Source: Zopfochytrium polystomum
Taxonomy: Eukaryota; Chytridiomycota; Chytridiomycetes; Chytridiales; Chytridiaceae
Assembly: GCA_025765615.1 (NCBI GenBank)
Contig: JAIVFJ010000210.1
Location: 47,917-111,916 of the forward strand
Length of the DNA: 64,000 nt
Direction: 5' to 3'
Part shown: piece by piece, positions 9,601-19,808 of the stretch
Layout: the number at the start of each line of letters is the position of its first letter
Position numbering within the stretch: the stretch's first letter is position 1
The notes under the pieces: model-generated
What the model saw: the letters and a program-made list of their open reading frames with translations, nothing else
The model's database searches: none
What the model was told of the DNA's origin: nothing
Translations under genes and position numbers: made by a program

Positions 9601-10691
9601 AAGCTGGCAGGCTCTTGGCCCACGATGACAATCCTGCCGTGTCGGCAACGAAACTGTGGGACAGTGGAAGAGCAAAGGGCTCGTCCCGCAGTCGAAAAAG
9701 CTGTCCATACTTTGATCCGCACCTGCTCGGACCGTGGGATCCTCATTTTCGACTCTCTGTTTGTTGCAATAACGGGGGACAATGCCGTGAATGACGAATT
9801 TTGGAGATGCCGAAACAATTCTCCCATCCCCTGCCTGGAAGGGCGGCCTTACGACGCTGCTCGCGGTTGAGATCGAGTGTGGCGACGCTGGGTGAGGCCG
9901 TCGTTTGAAAGTGGGAAAAACGAGCGAGCAATGTATCTAAGTGAGGGTGATAACATTTTAGTTTGGTGCAGAGGTTCCGGCCTTTTTCATTTTTTTTTTT
10001 TTTTATATTGTTCCAGCCCCGAAGGGCCGACGGGAAGAGAAAGCGCCATCAATGGTGAACCGTTATAGACTACGTCCAGGTTTCACCTCGGCAAACCCAC
10101 CCCATGCACTACGGACTTATACGGTTGTCAGGCATCTCCACCGGACCACTCCTTGTGATTCAAGACCGTACTCTTTCTTTTTGCCTTCAACAGCTGGCGT
10201 CGTGACTTGAACCCTGGGCCCTTGAGTGACAGATACCCCCCCCCTTTCCCAGCTAGGCTCTTGTGAGGGGCGTTCCGGCCTTTTTCAGCCATTGGTGTCT
10301 TACTGTGCACAAATGTCTTGTGTCACGCCGCGCAAATCCCCACAATAATCACCAGCAGTGCTGCTTTCAAGAAAGAAATTCTTTCCTTCGCTTATAAAAC
10401 CAAAGAAGGGAAGGTCCCTAACCTTGAGCTTGGACTGGTGTTGCCTTCAAACAAACCTGTTACAAGGACCATCACTGGCAAAATGCTGTCATCCTTGCCT
10501 GTGCACCACAGTAGCAGGTCAAAGCTCCTGCACACTGCTTACCCCAAATGACCCGGAATCTAACTGCTTCGTCAAACCATCGCAACTACAAGGGTGAGAC
10601 ACTCTAACGGTTCGACATGTTTGCTGGTGTTCAACCACTGCAAGAGTGCCACGTGACCTTGGGTAGGCAAATGAAACTGTGCCACGGAATT
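9601..10691. other. Intergenic stretch between ankyrin-like genes 2 and 3
   Basis: About 1.1 kb without a supportable gene. It holds a T-run near 9990-10003 and, on the minus strand at about 10290-10180, a tRNA-like pair of internal promoter boxes (TAGCTGGGAAAGG and GGTTCAAGTC) that do not fold into a convincing tRNA. Confidence 0.5.
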
Positions 10692-11750
10692 ATGGCGTCC
10701 CTTCGCCCAAGAGCCACGCACATCCCGACAGAGGTGGTCACTGCGATCGGCCGCTACGTCCATGATCAGCGCAGCCTCTTCTTCCTCGCGACTCTTTTCT
10801 TCATACCCGAGCTCCAGATCGGCGCTTACCGACAAATGCACGAAATGGCGTTTGATGTTGCAGCTGCTGCGGGAAATATTCCCCTTCTTGACCGGCTTCT
10901 CAACTATTCCAATCTCACCGGCCTCCCACCTGGATACTCGTACCTGCTGGTTTGCGATGCGGCCGCGCGAGGGGACGTGCCCGTGTTGCAGTGGTGGCGA
11001 GACAGCGGACTGAAGCTTCCATATCTGGAGTGGTCCCAGCCATGCGAACCGCTGCACCAGGCCGCGAGGAACGGCCACGTGCAAGTGCTGCAGTGGTTCA
11101 AGGACATTGGTTGGCTCTTTGAAGAATCCGCCTTCAGCTACGTGGTAGACGATGCTTGCAGTGGTGGTCATGTGGCAGCTCTGCAGTGGTGGAAAGATCA
11201 CAGCGGCGTGCCCTTCCGATATTACAACGCACTGTCGATCGCGATTACCAAGAGGCATCTACCTGTCCTGCAGTGGTGGCTAGACAATGGATTGTCGATT
11301 CACAACTCACTTCTAAATTATGTAGACTCTCCCACTGTACTGGATTGGTGGAGGCGCAGCGGGTTGGAGATGCCCTGCGGGGAAGCGATAGACCATGCAA
11401 GTATCTCAGGAAACGTGTCGGTGCTAAACTGGTGGAAATCAAGCGGTTTGTTGCTTACGTACACCAGCAAGGCAATGGACGGAGCTAGCCAAAACGGGCA
11501 CGTCGCCTGCTTGCAGTGGTGGAGGGACAGTGGTCTGGAATTGTGCTACTCATCGATGCACCTCTGGGACATGCCGGTCGATGTGATCGAGTGGTGGAGC
11601 AACTGCGGCTTGCCAATCAAACTTCGCATGTTCAAGCTGCGGTGGGAGGTCCATGACCTGGATGTACAGTCCAAGGAAAAAGCAGTTAAACTATTTTACA
11701 TCCTTTGGCAGAATCGCCGGCCTGTTGTGGTGGACAGGGCTAGGGTCTGA
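10692..11750 (+). CDS. Ankyrin-like WW-repeat protein 3, shortened C-terminus (352 aa)
   Basis: Third member of the array. The ATG at 10692 (MASLRPRATHIPTEVV) matches the paralogues' start better than the upstream ATG at 10617. F-box-like N-terminus (IGRYVHDQRSLFFLATLFF), then LQWWRDSGL-type repeats including VDSPTVLDWW. After INLRMFKLRW-like sequence near residue 320 it departs from the family. The last two repeats and the conserved cap (KKSxARKWLxDNGL) are missing, replaced by VKLFYILWQNRRPVVVDRARV. The gene is therefore truncated or rearranged at the 3' end; the frame is otherwise open. It lies 105 bp before gene 4. Confidence 0.8.
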   Translation: MASLRPRATHIPTEVVTAIGRYVHDQRSLFFLATLFFIPELQIGAYRQMHEMAFDVAAAAGNIPLLDRLLNYSNLTGLPPGYSYLLVCDAAARGDVPVLQWWRDSGLKLPYLEWSQPCEPLHQAARNGHVQVLQWFKDIGWLFEESAFSYVVDDACSGGHVAALQWWKDHSGVPFRYYNALSIAITKRHLPVLQWWLDNGLSIHNSLLNYVDSPTVLDWWRRSGLEMPCGEAIDHASISGNVSVLNWWKSSGLLLTYTSKAMDGASQNGHVACLQWWRDSGLELCYSSMHLWDMPVDVIEWWSNCGLPIKLRMFKLRWEVHDLDVQSKEKAVKLFYILWQNRRPVVVDRARV

Positions 11751-11855
11751 TCCTCCTTTGTGATCGTGAAAGGTGGGGAATTACATAAATACAATCGATG
11801 TGTGCAATCCTGATTCACTTCGGATTCAATCCGATTTTTGCCTTGAAAGACGGTA

Positions 11856-13058
11856 ATGAGAGGCCGTCTCATTTCAGATCGCCCCGGCCCACGCCTGCCG
11901 CATCTCGTCGTCGCCACGATCGGCCTCTTCCTCGACGACCCGCGCATCTTCTTTGTCCTCGCCACTCTCTTCGCCATGCCCGCCATCCAGGTGGCCGCCT
12001 ACCGACGCATGCACCATCTGGAGTTCGACGCCGCCGCCGCCGCGGGCCACCTCCCCCTGCTGGACCGGCTGCTCGCCCACTGCAATCGAATCGGCCTCGC
12101 GCCCCGCTACTCCTTCCGGATCGTCTACGACGCGTGCGTCCGCGGAAACATGGACATTCTGGCGTGGCTGAGCGACAGCGGCCTGGACCTCTCCGAGTTT
12201 CGCGGGTCATTGGAGCCGATCTTCAACGCCGCTTTGAACGGGCACGTTGGGGCGCTTCAGTGGTTGAGAGACAACGGATGGCTCTTCAGAGAAGAGGATG
12301 CACACGTAGCCATAGACTACGCCAGCATGAATGGCCACGTTCTGGTCCTGCAGTGGTGGAAAGACAGCGGTATGCCGTTCAACAGTGACAGGGCTCTGGC
12401 AAATGCGATCAGCTACAATCGCATGGCAGTCTTGCAGTGGTGGAAGGACAGCGGACTGCCCATTCCATACAGAGTCGGCACTTTGGACTCAGCTGACTCA
12501 GTAGAACTGCTGGACTGGTGGCGGGAAAGCGGGCTTGATATGCACTGCAGCAGTGCCATGGATTTTGCCAGTGCTACCTGCAACATGCCCGTATTGGAGT
12601 GGTGGAGGGCGAGCGGCTTGGAGTTACAGTACAGCAGTAATGCTATGAACTGGGCAAGCGAAAACGGGCATATCTATTGTTTGCATTGGTGGAAAGACAG
12701 TGGATTCGAGCTTCGTTACACAGGTTTACCTTACTGGAAATTACAACGGGATGTGATGCAGTGGTGGATCAACAGTGGCTTGCCTGTGGAAATCGAAGAG
12801 AGGCGATTAGTTCACGCCAGCACTCAAGGAATGGTCGAGGTGCTGCAGCTCTGGAAAGTCAGTGGACTGAATGTGGAGTATGGTGAAAGGGCCCTTAACG
12901 GTGCACTGCAATCTGGCAACATTAAGGCGTTGCAATGGTGGAAGGAGAGTGGTCTGGAGCTCAAATTCAGTAAATCGGCTGTAGAGGCACTGGGGAAGAA
13001 GTCCAGAGCGCGAAAGTGGCTTTCTGACAACGGACTGCTGGAGGTGAACCAAATTTGA
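11856..13058 (+). CDS. Ankyrin-like WW-repeat protein 4 (400 aa)
   Basis: Fourth member, single exon, ATG at 11856. N-terminus LPHLVVATIGLFLDDPRIFFVLATLF, then about eleven repeats (VLQWWKDSGLPIPYRVGT and similar), the special central repeat (DSADSVELLDWW) and an intact cap (GKKSRARKWLSDNGLLE). The 5' third is very GC-rich (GCCGCCGCC tracts), unlike the 3' part, and unlike gene 1, which suggests independent drift or a converted segment. Function as for the family: a likely protein-interaction solenoid. Confidence 0.88.
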   Translation: MRGRLISDRPGPRLPHLVVATIGLFLDDPRIFFVLATLFAMPAIQVAAYRRMHHLEFDAAAAAGHLPLLDRLLAHCNRIGLAPRYSFRIVYDACVRGNMDILAWLSDSGLDLSEFRGSLEPIFNAALNGHVGALQWLRDNGWLFREEDAHVAIDYASMNGHVLVLQWWKDSGMPFNSDRALANAISYNRMAVLQWWKDSGLPIPYRVGTLDSADSVELLDWWRESGLDMHCSSAMDFASATCNMPVLEWWRASGLELQYSSNAMNWASENGHIYCLHWWKDSGFELRYTGLPYWKLQRDVMQWWINSGLPVEIEERRLVHASTQGMVEVLQLWKVSGLNVEYGERALNGALQSGNIKALQWWKESGLELKFSKSAVEALGKKSRARKWLSDNGLLEVNQI

Positions 13059-13799
13059 GTGGAACCCACTTCCAAAACCCACGCATTTCACAAAAACGTC
13101 AGACACATTTGTCGTCCCGTTCGCCGCTGCAAATGTACAAATGCGTCATAGGAACTTGCCACCTTGACTTTTTGACGGTTCCAAACCCCGCAGAAAATGC
13201 GTCGCACTACACTCATATTCCTCCTCCCGTTAGGCTCAAGACATCCCTGACTCCGCCCTAGGTCTCCGCTCTTCCTGCCAACAATGGTGCGACGTCAATT
13301 GGCCATCAGTTTGCGCGAACAAGTCCATATCCCGCGGTGTGTGCTAAGCTTTTGGAACGACAGCCTGAGAAGCGCAAGGGTAACAACGAGATCAATAAAG
13401 TAATGTTATTCTGCACACACTCGCACACAGACCGTCATCCCTCCAACTCAGACCTCGCTCCATTTTGTGCCTTGCGTTCGTAGTCGACATGGTAGAGCGT
13501 GTTGCTGCGGCGGCTGAAGCGGTGGGGTCGCATCGTCCATCGACAGTGGATCGTGTTGGATGTAATGGATGGGCGCTGTCTTCATTGCTGTCAACATTGT
13601 CGTTGGCTCTTCGTGAATGCCTTCATCATCCCTGCGGCCCACGCCGCGCCACCAATTCACCCCATCCTGTGCCGTCGCTGCCGCCCGGTCACCGTTGCAC
13701 GCAAAGGTTCGCTGTGATCGCCAGTCTCCTTACCCGGTTCGGTGGTGTGCGTTAATATTCGTCGTCAGTGGCAGCAGTGGCTACGTCAGAAAGTGATTG
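13059..13799. other. Non-coding stretch after the ankyrin-like array
   Basis: About 740 bp with open frames on both strands that have no recognisable domain or coding look; nothing supportable is seen. Confidence 0.5.
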
Positions 13800-14284
13800 A
13801 TGGTGAACCATCGTTCACGTGAACGTTCCCTTCTCTTCCTCGTTCTTCTTGCTTTGGTCACGTTGATCCCTGCTGCCCTTGCGGTCAAAGTTAAAGGAAA
13901 TATCGCGGCAATTATGAATCGTAAGTGAAATGCTTACTTCTTTTTAGCTTTGCGCTTGCATCCGCCAACCGATTGTCTCCTTAACATGCCGTCTCAATCC
14001 TTCGGTAGAAACGGAGAATTATAAAGCCAAGCACGGTTCAGGTGGAAGTGAGTGGAAGCGTTGCTTTGTTTGTATTGCGATTACATCCCAAACTTGTTCG
14101 CCGAAAAAGTGAGAACTGGATCAATTGTTGATATACCCCACTCAGAGTTCTCACCCCTCCACCCTTTTCCCCATAGACCATAGTTAAATTAACTAACCAT
14201 CTTTTTACTCGCCCTTATTATCTAGGTTTTGCGATGCCGGGCAGTAGGTTTGGTGACTTTTTTCGCCACGCATTTCCCGAATGA
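13800..14284 (+). CDS. Small secreted peptide, 72 aa, three exons
   Basis: Too short for simple ORF detection. Exons 13800-13920, 14009-14047 and 14226-14284 join in frame across GT-AG introns of 88 nt (gtaagt) and 178 nt (gtgagt), both phase 1. The start MVNHRSRERS precedes a clear signal peptide core (LLFLVLLALVTLIPAALA). The mature part is about 43 residues, has no cysteine, and ends GDFFRHAFPE. No family is recognised. The case rests on consistent splice sites, correct phases, the signal peptide and a stop right after a coherent short exon. It could be a secreted signalling or effector-like peptide. Expression data would settle it. Confidence 0.5.
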
Positions 14285-14869
14285 TACTCTTCGATGACGT
14301 CTCTTGCATTGCTTAGTTTGTACACAATGCACAGGAACAGGCAAAAAAGGTAATCTCTCACGCGGTCGTTTTTCACGCGGTCGTTTCCATCTGTTTCAAG
14401 GTTGGGGATTTGTTTCGAAGTGGAAGTGGTAGCGACGAACAGTGGAGGACCTTGACCCTTCATGCGGGCAAGCCAAGCAACGGCCGACATCCCCTCCCGT
14501 AGTTCAAGATGCTACTTCGCACAACCAGCCGTCTTCGGGCTTGTAGCCCCCAGCCGATCTTTGCCCTTAGGACGGCGCCTACAGCTTGCACGGGCGTGCG
14601 GGTACTTCTTTCAAGCCGGCGACATGCGCGAGCCCATCGCTTGCCGCCGGTACGCTCCTGGAGCCTATTCGTTGGTACGGCATCACCAGTCATCGTCAGT
14701 CACCGTCGGTGGCGGGTTGCCGCCCCGCGCTCAACCTCGCGCTCGGGCCTGTCGATCCCGCAGACGCGGACCCTTGCGGCTGGGCACACCCCTGCTGGAA
14801 AGGTCTGAGGGGAACCCGGACATCTCTGGACAAAGGAATGGGCGCAGACGGCGTGCCGTTCATTCCGTT
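14285..14869. other. Unassigned coding-like stretch
   Basis: A frame from about 14635 (DPADADPCGWAHPCWKG) looks protein-like and leads toward the decayed domain at 14870, but no start, domain or splice model could be supported. Confidence 0.25.
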
Positions 14870-15204
14870 CTTGACCACGTTCGTACGCCGAGAACCTGTT
14901 CGACGTGGCTGTGAGCATCGTCGGTGTCTCGTCGCAGATCAGCTACAATGGGCGTCGTGGGCCGTCTTCTTCGATCCTGAGCTCGAGGACTGCGAGTTCA
15001 AGATTCCGCCAAAGGGATAGGTCATGTCGTCGCCGCTCTTGGCAAAGGTGCCCGTCTTCGAAAGCAACTCTGACCGCAACAATGACTTGGTCAAGTACAT
15101 TATTATATTCTCCTTCCTCAAACAGCACCCACACTGCGACCGTGCTGACTAACTCTGTGGGCGGGTACACGGTTTCGTTCCGGTACCTACACGAGTCCGC
15201 TTAG
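14870..15204 (+). pseudogene. Decayed domain, copy 1
   Basis: Pieces in two frames, LFDVAVSIVGVSSQISYNG then, after a frame change, VPVFESNSDRNNDLVK and SVGGYTVSFRYLHESA, align with the pieces at 17740-18048. The protein family is not recognised; secreted-domain-like composition. The frame changes argue for a pseudogene, though unrecognised introns are possible. It lies about 750 bp upstream of the first FkbM-like gene, as its twin lies upstream of the second. Confidence 0.45.
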
Positions 15205-15686
15205 TGAATAGAAGTTTGAATCGGAAATTCTGCCAGAACGATGAGTCAAGTCCCCCCAACTTTATGCGTTTTTAAATAGAATTTGAGTATGTGTGTGTGA
15301 GTGTGCAGTTCTCTTATCACGCACAATTTGCTGCCTCCCCGACTCCAGGTGCAGAAGATGAAACTTTTTTGTTTTTTTTTTTTTTTTTTTTCTTTTTTTT
15401 CCAACTTTGGGCCTTGTCCGGGTGGGGCCGGCAAACTCCAAACTCCAAAACAGGAAAACTATTTTTTTTTTTTTCATTTCAGAGAACAAGAACGGAAGAA
15501 TTTCATTCCCCCACGCAGCAAGCCAGACAGAACAACACGCGCTCGTGGATGTCCCGTTTTGGAGTTGAAAGCAAAAAACGTTGTGGTGGATACCATTGCA
15601 TTTGTTCAGGTCTTTCCCTCCTGCGCGGGCCAGAGACTCCATGTTGCTGCTGATCAAACGCAAAGATGGACGGACACACGGGGACA

Positions 15687-15702
15687 GAGAGCGAAGAGAG
15701 AC

Positions 15703-15737
<35 letters not shown>

Positions 15738-15827
15738 TACTGAAAGAGAGACAGAGAGAGAGATAGAGAGAGCGAGACAGAGAGAGAGAGAGAGGGAGAG
15801 AGAAAGAAAGAGAGAGAGAAGGAGAGT

Positions 15828-15866
<39 letters not shown>
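15687..15866. repeat. Purine microsatellite (GA)n, about 180 bp
   Basis: Nearly pure GA/GAGACA repeats directly upstream of the FkbM-like gene at 15961; poly-T runs at 15366-15400 and 15461-15472 lie before it. Homopurine tracts of this length can form triplexes. No gene is seen between 15205 and 15890. Confidence 0.9.
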
Positions 15867-15869
<3 letters not shown>

Positions 15870-15892
15870 GTTTGACTATCTACTTTCCCCAG

Positions 15893-15899
15893 TATAAAA
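15893..15899 (+). promoter_or_regulatory. TATA box of FkbM-like gene 1
   Basis: TATAAAA, 62 nt before the ATG at 15961, just after the GA tract. Confidence 0.55.
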
Positions 15900-15960
15900 C
15901 TGGAACTAGAACATCTGACCATGCGAAGCAGCACCAACCCTGCAATCTGACGAAACCATC

Positions 15961-17302
15961 ATGCGTTCTTCGCCTGGCTCACCCGCTCGTATCCTCCTCC
16001 TCGCCGTCGCTCTCTTTGCCGTTGTCGGACTCTCCTTCCTTCTCTGGCGCCAGGACGGCCCTGGAGAAGACGCCAGCCATTACCGCTCTCCAGACGAGCG
16101 CATCCTCGCCAACGACCGAGAGCGATTCCCCGCCGTCATGGACGCCCCTCCCGCCCCAAAACTGAAACTCAACCCTTTCTTTTCCTCGCCGCCCTCTCCC
16201 GAGGCAAAGTACACCATCCCGCCCCCAACAACTCCCGCCGAGCACCACGCCCACGCTCGCATGCTGCAGTCCCTGTACTGCTCCCGCTTCTACCCCTTAC
16301 CGCCCTCCACAACAACCCTGCGCTTCGCCACGCTCAAGATCGACGGCTTCCACCCTGACCCGGCCCGCCGCCCGCTCGCGGATCCCCTCGGGATGTTCGT
16401 GGTCGGCAACGACGGCGGCAAGCTGACGGACATCGTCTCGGACTCGATCGCAACCTGGGGCAACTGGGAGAGCGAGATTTCGCGCGGCGTGCTCGAGGTG
16501 TTGCACGAGGCGGAGCGGCACGGAATCAAAGACCCGCTGTTTTTGGATGTCGGCGCCAACTTGGGGATGCACTCGGTCGCGGTGCTGGCGTACGGGTACC
16601 GGGTCGTGTCGATCGACGCTCTGACGGTGAACGCGCATCACTTTATGTCGACGATCTGTAGGACGCCAAAGCTGATGGAGAGGTCGACATTTATCTTGAA
16701 CGTGAGTTTCTTCGTTCCCAACTGATGAGTAAAATTCGAAACTAACGCTTCGCATCGACCCTTCAATCCCCTCCCACTTCACCAAAAAGGGCCTCGGCGC
16801 GGCCCCATCCACCTGCGCCATCTCCTCAGATGACTTCAACCTCGGCGACGGAACGGTTACCTGCGACCCGGCCGAGATCGCCCAATACAAGACCTCCACG
16901 CACCCCTCGGGCCTCCGCCCCTTCCGCCAATGGCTCCGCATCGACCCCCTCGACAGCTTCCTCGACGAGGACGTCTGGGCGATCAAGATGGACGTCGAAG
17001 GGTTCGAGCTGGACGTTCTGCAAGGTGCGACGCGGCTCTTCTCGAAGCGCAGGGTGCACTACGTGCTGACAGAGATCATGGGCGGCGACAACAAAAAGTC
17101 GAAAGAAATGGTCGTGTTGCTGAAGCGGTACGGGTTCTCGTGCAGCGAGGAGGGCTGGTACGAGAAGAGGTGGGAGATTGCAGAGTCGCCGAGCCAGGTG
17201 GTCTTGAAGGACGGAATTTACAATGTGTGGTGCTTGCACCCGGAGAATCTGCGGAGGGCGGGGTTGGGCGAAAAAGTGGATCGGGCGCTTATGAATGTTT
17301 GA
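15961..17302 (+). CDS. FkbM-type methyltransferase-like type II membrane protein 1 (417 aa)
   Basis: Exons 15961-16701 and 16790-17302 (phase 0, gtgagt...aag). The N-terminal segment (ILLLAVALFAVVGLSFLLW) is a signal anchor, predicting a Golgi/ER type II protein. The SAM-binding motif is DVGANLGMHS near residue 200, and the C-terminal FkbM signature is KMDVEGFELDVLQGA. Such proteins are SAM-dependent methyltransferases, many acting on sugars or secreted polymers; the substrate here is unknown. A central spacer (PPAPKLKLNPFFSSPP) is Pro-rich. The exon junction after STFILN is shared exactly by the paralogues at 18426 and 52800, showing one ancestral gene. Confidence 0.85.
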
Positions 17303-17739
17303 GGTCGTTCTACTCTAATTGCAACTTTGGATATGTCACCTATTCATTCGCCGTCTCATTAGTGTTTTGTTTGTGTGGGGGGACCGTGCGATCGTTCTCA
17401 CACTGCCTTCGCACAATGAGCAGATTCGGCAGCAGAAAAAAAAACCCCCCTGCCTCGTCCACTATAGTTGAAAATGCGCTCTCAATATAGTCTACTTACA
17501 CGATACGAAAACAGTGTGATTAATATGAACGAGATCGAAATTTTTTGCCTGTGCCGCACAAACGGAACGCTTTTCGGACGCAGTGAATAGGAAGCTTCAC
17601 GTGGACAAAAACTTGACTGCGCGAAAGTCGAACAGCGAAAGATACATCAACCTCAACTTCCACCTCGCTGGCCCTGCCATCTGCGGGCGGCGTTGTGCGG
17701 CGGGCTGGCGACGCAACCGACGTCATTCGTGTCGTTCTT
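17303..17739. other. Intergenic, FkbM-like gene 1 to decayed domain copy 2
   Basis: No gene supported; terminal 3'UTR-like AT-rich sequence then GC-rich sequence leading into the decayed domain. Confidence 0.4.
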
Positions 17740-18048
17740 GACCACGAGTCTACGCCGCGGGCCCGTTCGACGTGCCTGTGAGAATCGTTGGTGTGGCGTC
17801 GCAGATCAGTTACAATGGCGTTGTGCGAGGACCTGGGGTCAAGAGTCCACCCGAAGGGTCTGGACATGTCAGCCAGCTCTTGGCATAGGAGCCCATCGTC
17901 GAAAACAACTCGGTCTGCAACAACGACATGGTCGCCGATGTTTCATTCTCCTCCTCGATCCGCACCGACACTGCGACTTCTGTCGGCGGGTACAAGGTTT
18001 CGTTCAAGTACGCCCACAATAATGTGCCTGAAGCAGGAGTCCGCTGAG
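17740..18048 (+). pseudogene. Decayed domain, copy 2
   Basis: Contains FDVPVRIVGVASQISYNGVV, then VENNSVCNNDMVADVSFSSS and SVGGYKVSFKYAHNN, with a TAG near 17887 interrupting the frame. It is the paralogue of 14870-15204. Same position relative to an FkbM-like gene, so the two form one duplicated block. Confidence 0.45.
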
Positions 18049-18330
18049 TAAATCGAAAGATGTAAACATTTACAATAATATAAATATCGATTTTTGAACT
18101 TATTTGGTGGGTGGCGGGTTGAAAACCAGGAGTCTCTCGGCCTGTTCCGGTTGGTGCCGGGAAACTCCCACACAAAAGGAAGGCGCAGTCCGGAAAAAAT
18201 TACTTGCCTCTTTCGGCCTGTTTGCGTGACTTTCTCTTTGTCTCTCTCCGCCTGCTCGATCAGCGCGTGACCCCAGTGTGAATTTACTGCAACTTTTTCG
18301 CAAAACCGTGACGTCCGTGGCGGATGGGTT

Positions 18331-18382
18331 TGCGTGCGTGTGTGTGTGTGTGTGTGTGTGTGTTTGTTTGATTGTGTGTGTG
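18331..18382. repeat. (GT)n microsatellite
   Basis: GT repeats with GTTT interruptions, 44 bp before the second FkbM-like start. Confidence 0.9.
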
Positions 18383-18425
18383 ATTTCCTCCAGTGGCGAA
18401 ATCGGAACAAGAACATCTGACCACT

Positions 18426-19808
18426 ATGGGCAACATCCTGCGCTCTTCCCCTGGCTCTCCCGCCCGTGTCCTCCTCCTTGTCGTTGCTCTCTTCGCCGTC
18501 TTTGGCCTTTCCCTCCTTCTGTGGCGGCAAGACGGCCGTGACGACAACGACAGCCATGATGGATCTCCAGACGAACGCATCCTTGCCAACGACCGAGAGC
18601 GATTCCCCGCCGTCATGGACGCCCCTCCTGCTCCAAAACTGAAACTCAACCCTTTCTTTTCCTCGCCGCCCTCTCCCGAGGCAAAGTACACCATCCCGCC
18701 CCCAACAACTCCCGCCGAGCACCACGCCCACGCTCGCATGCTGCAGTCCCTCTACTGCGCCCGCTTCTACCCCTTACCGCCCTCCACAACAACCCTGCGC
18801 TACACCACCCTCAAGATCGACGGCTTCCACCCTGACCCGGCCCGCCGCCCGCTCGCGGACCCCCTCGGTATGTTCGTGGTCGGCAACGACGGCGGCAACC
18901 TGACCGACGTCGTGTCGGACAACATCGCGACCTGGGGATACTGGGAAGCCGACATTTCGCGCGGCGTGCTCGAGGTGCTGCACGAGGCGGAGCGGCACGG
19001 GGTCAAGGATCCGTTGTTCTTGGATATCGGCGCGAACCTCGGGATGCACTCGATCGCGGTGCTGGCGTACGGGTACCGGGTCGTGTCCATCGACGCGCTG
19101 ACGGTGAACGCGCACCACTTCATGTCGACGATGTGCAGGACCCCAAAGCTGATGGAGAGGTCGACGTTTATCTTGAACGTGAGTTTGCTGGTTCCCGACT
19201 GATGGATTTAATTTTTCTTTTTGTGGAATTGTTGACTGTGACTTCTCACGCTCCCCATCTCCCTTCGACCCCCGTCCTCCCAACTTCACCAAAAATAGGG
19301 CCTCGGATCTCAGCGATCCACGTGCGCCCTCACGTCCTCGGACTCCAACCTCGGCGACGGCACGGTCACCTGCGACCCGGTCGAGATCGCAAAGTACAAG
19401 GCGGACCCGCGGCCGCCCGGGCATTACCCGCTGCGACAGTGGCTTCCCATCGAGCCCCTCGACAGCTTCGTGGACGAAGACGTCTGGGCGATCAAGATGG
19501 ACGTCGAAGGGTTCGAGCTGGACGTGCTCCGCGGCGCCGCGCGGCTGTTTACGAAGCGCAGGGTGCACTACGTGCTCACCGAAGTCATGGGCGGCCACAA
19601 AAAGTCAAACGAGATGGTCGTGCTGCTGAAGCGATACGGGTTCTCGTGCAGCGAGGAGGGTTGGTACGGGAGGAGGTGGGATATTCCCGATGCGGCAAGC
19701 GAAGTTGTGTTGAAGGATACGATTTACAATATCTGGTGCTTGCACCCGGGGAATCTGAGGAGGGCAGGGTTGGGTGGACAGGTGGACCGGGCGCTGAAGA
19801 ATGTGTGA
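18426..19808 (+). CDS. FkbM-type methyltransferase-like type II membrane protein 2 (420 aa)
   Basis: Exons 18426-19178 and 19299-19808 (phase 0). ATG at 18426 (MGNILRSSPGSPARV) gives the signal anchor VLLLVVALFAVFGLSLLLW. Very close to gene 1: the stretch from SPDERILANDRERF through the Pro-rich spacer is almost identical in DNA, while the C-terminal half is more diverged. SAM motif DIGANLGMHS; FkbM signature KMDVEGFELDVLRGA. The intron is in the same place but longer (120 nt). Recent tandem duplicate with the same inferred Golgi/ER methyltransferase role; the substrate is unknown. Confidence 0.85.

Noticed and set aside
10180..10290. Functional tRNA gene
   Set aside because: T-stem pairs are mostly mismatched and no cloverleaf fits; kept only as a low-interest SINE-like signal.
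15503..15937. Ser-Leu repeat protein on the minus strand
   Set aside because: Translation of the (GA)n microsatellite.
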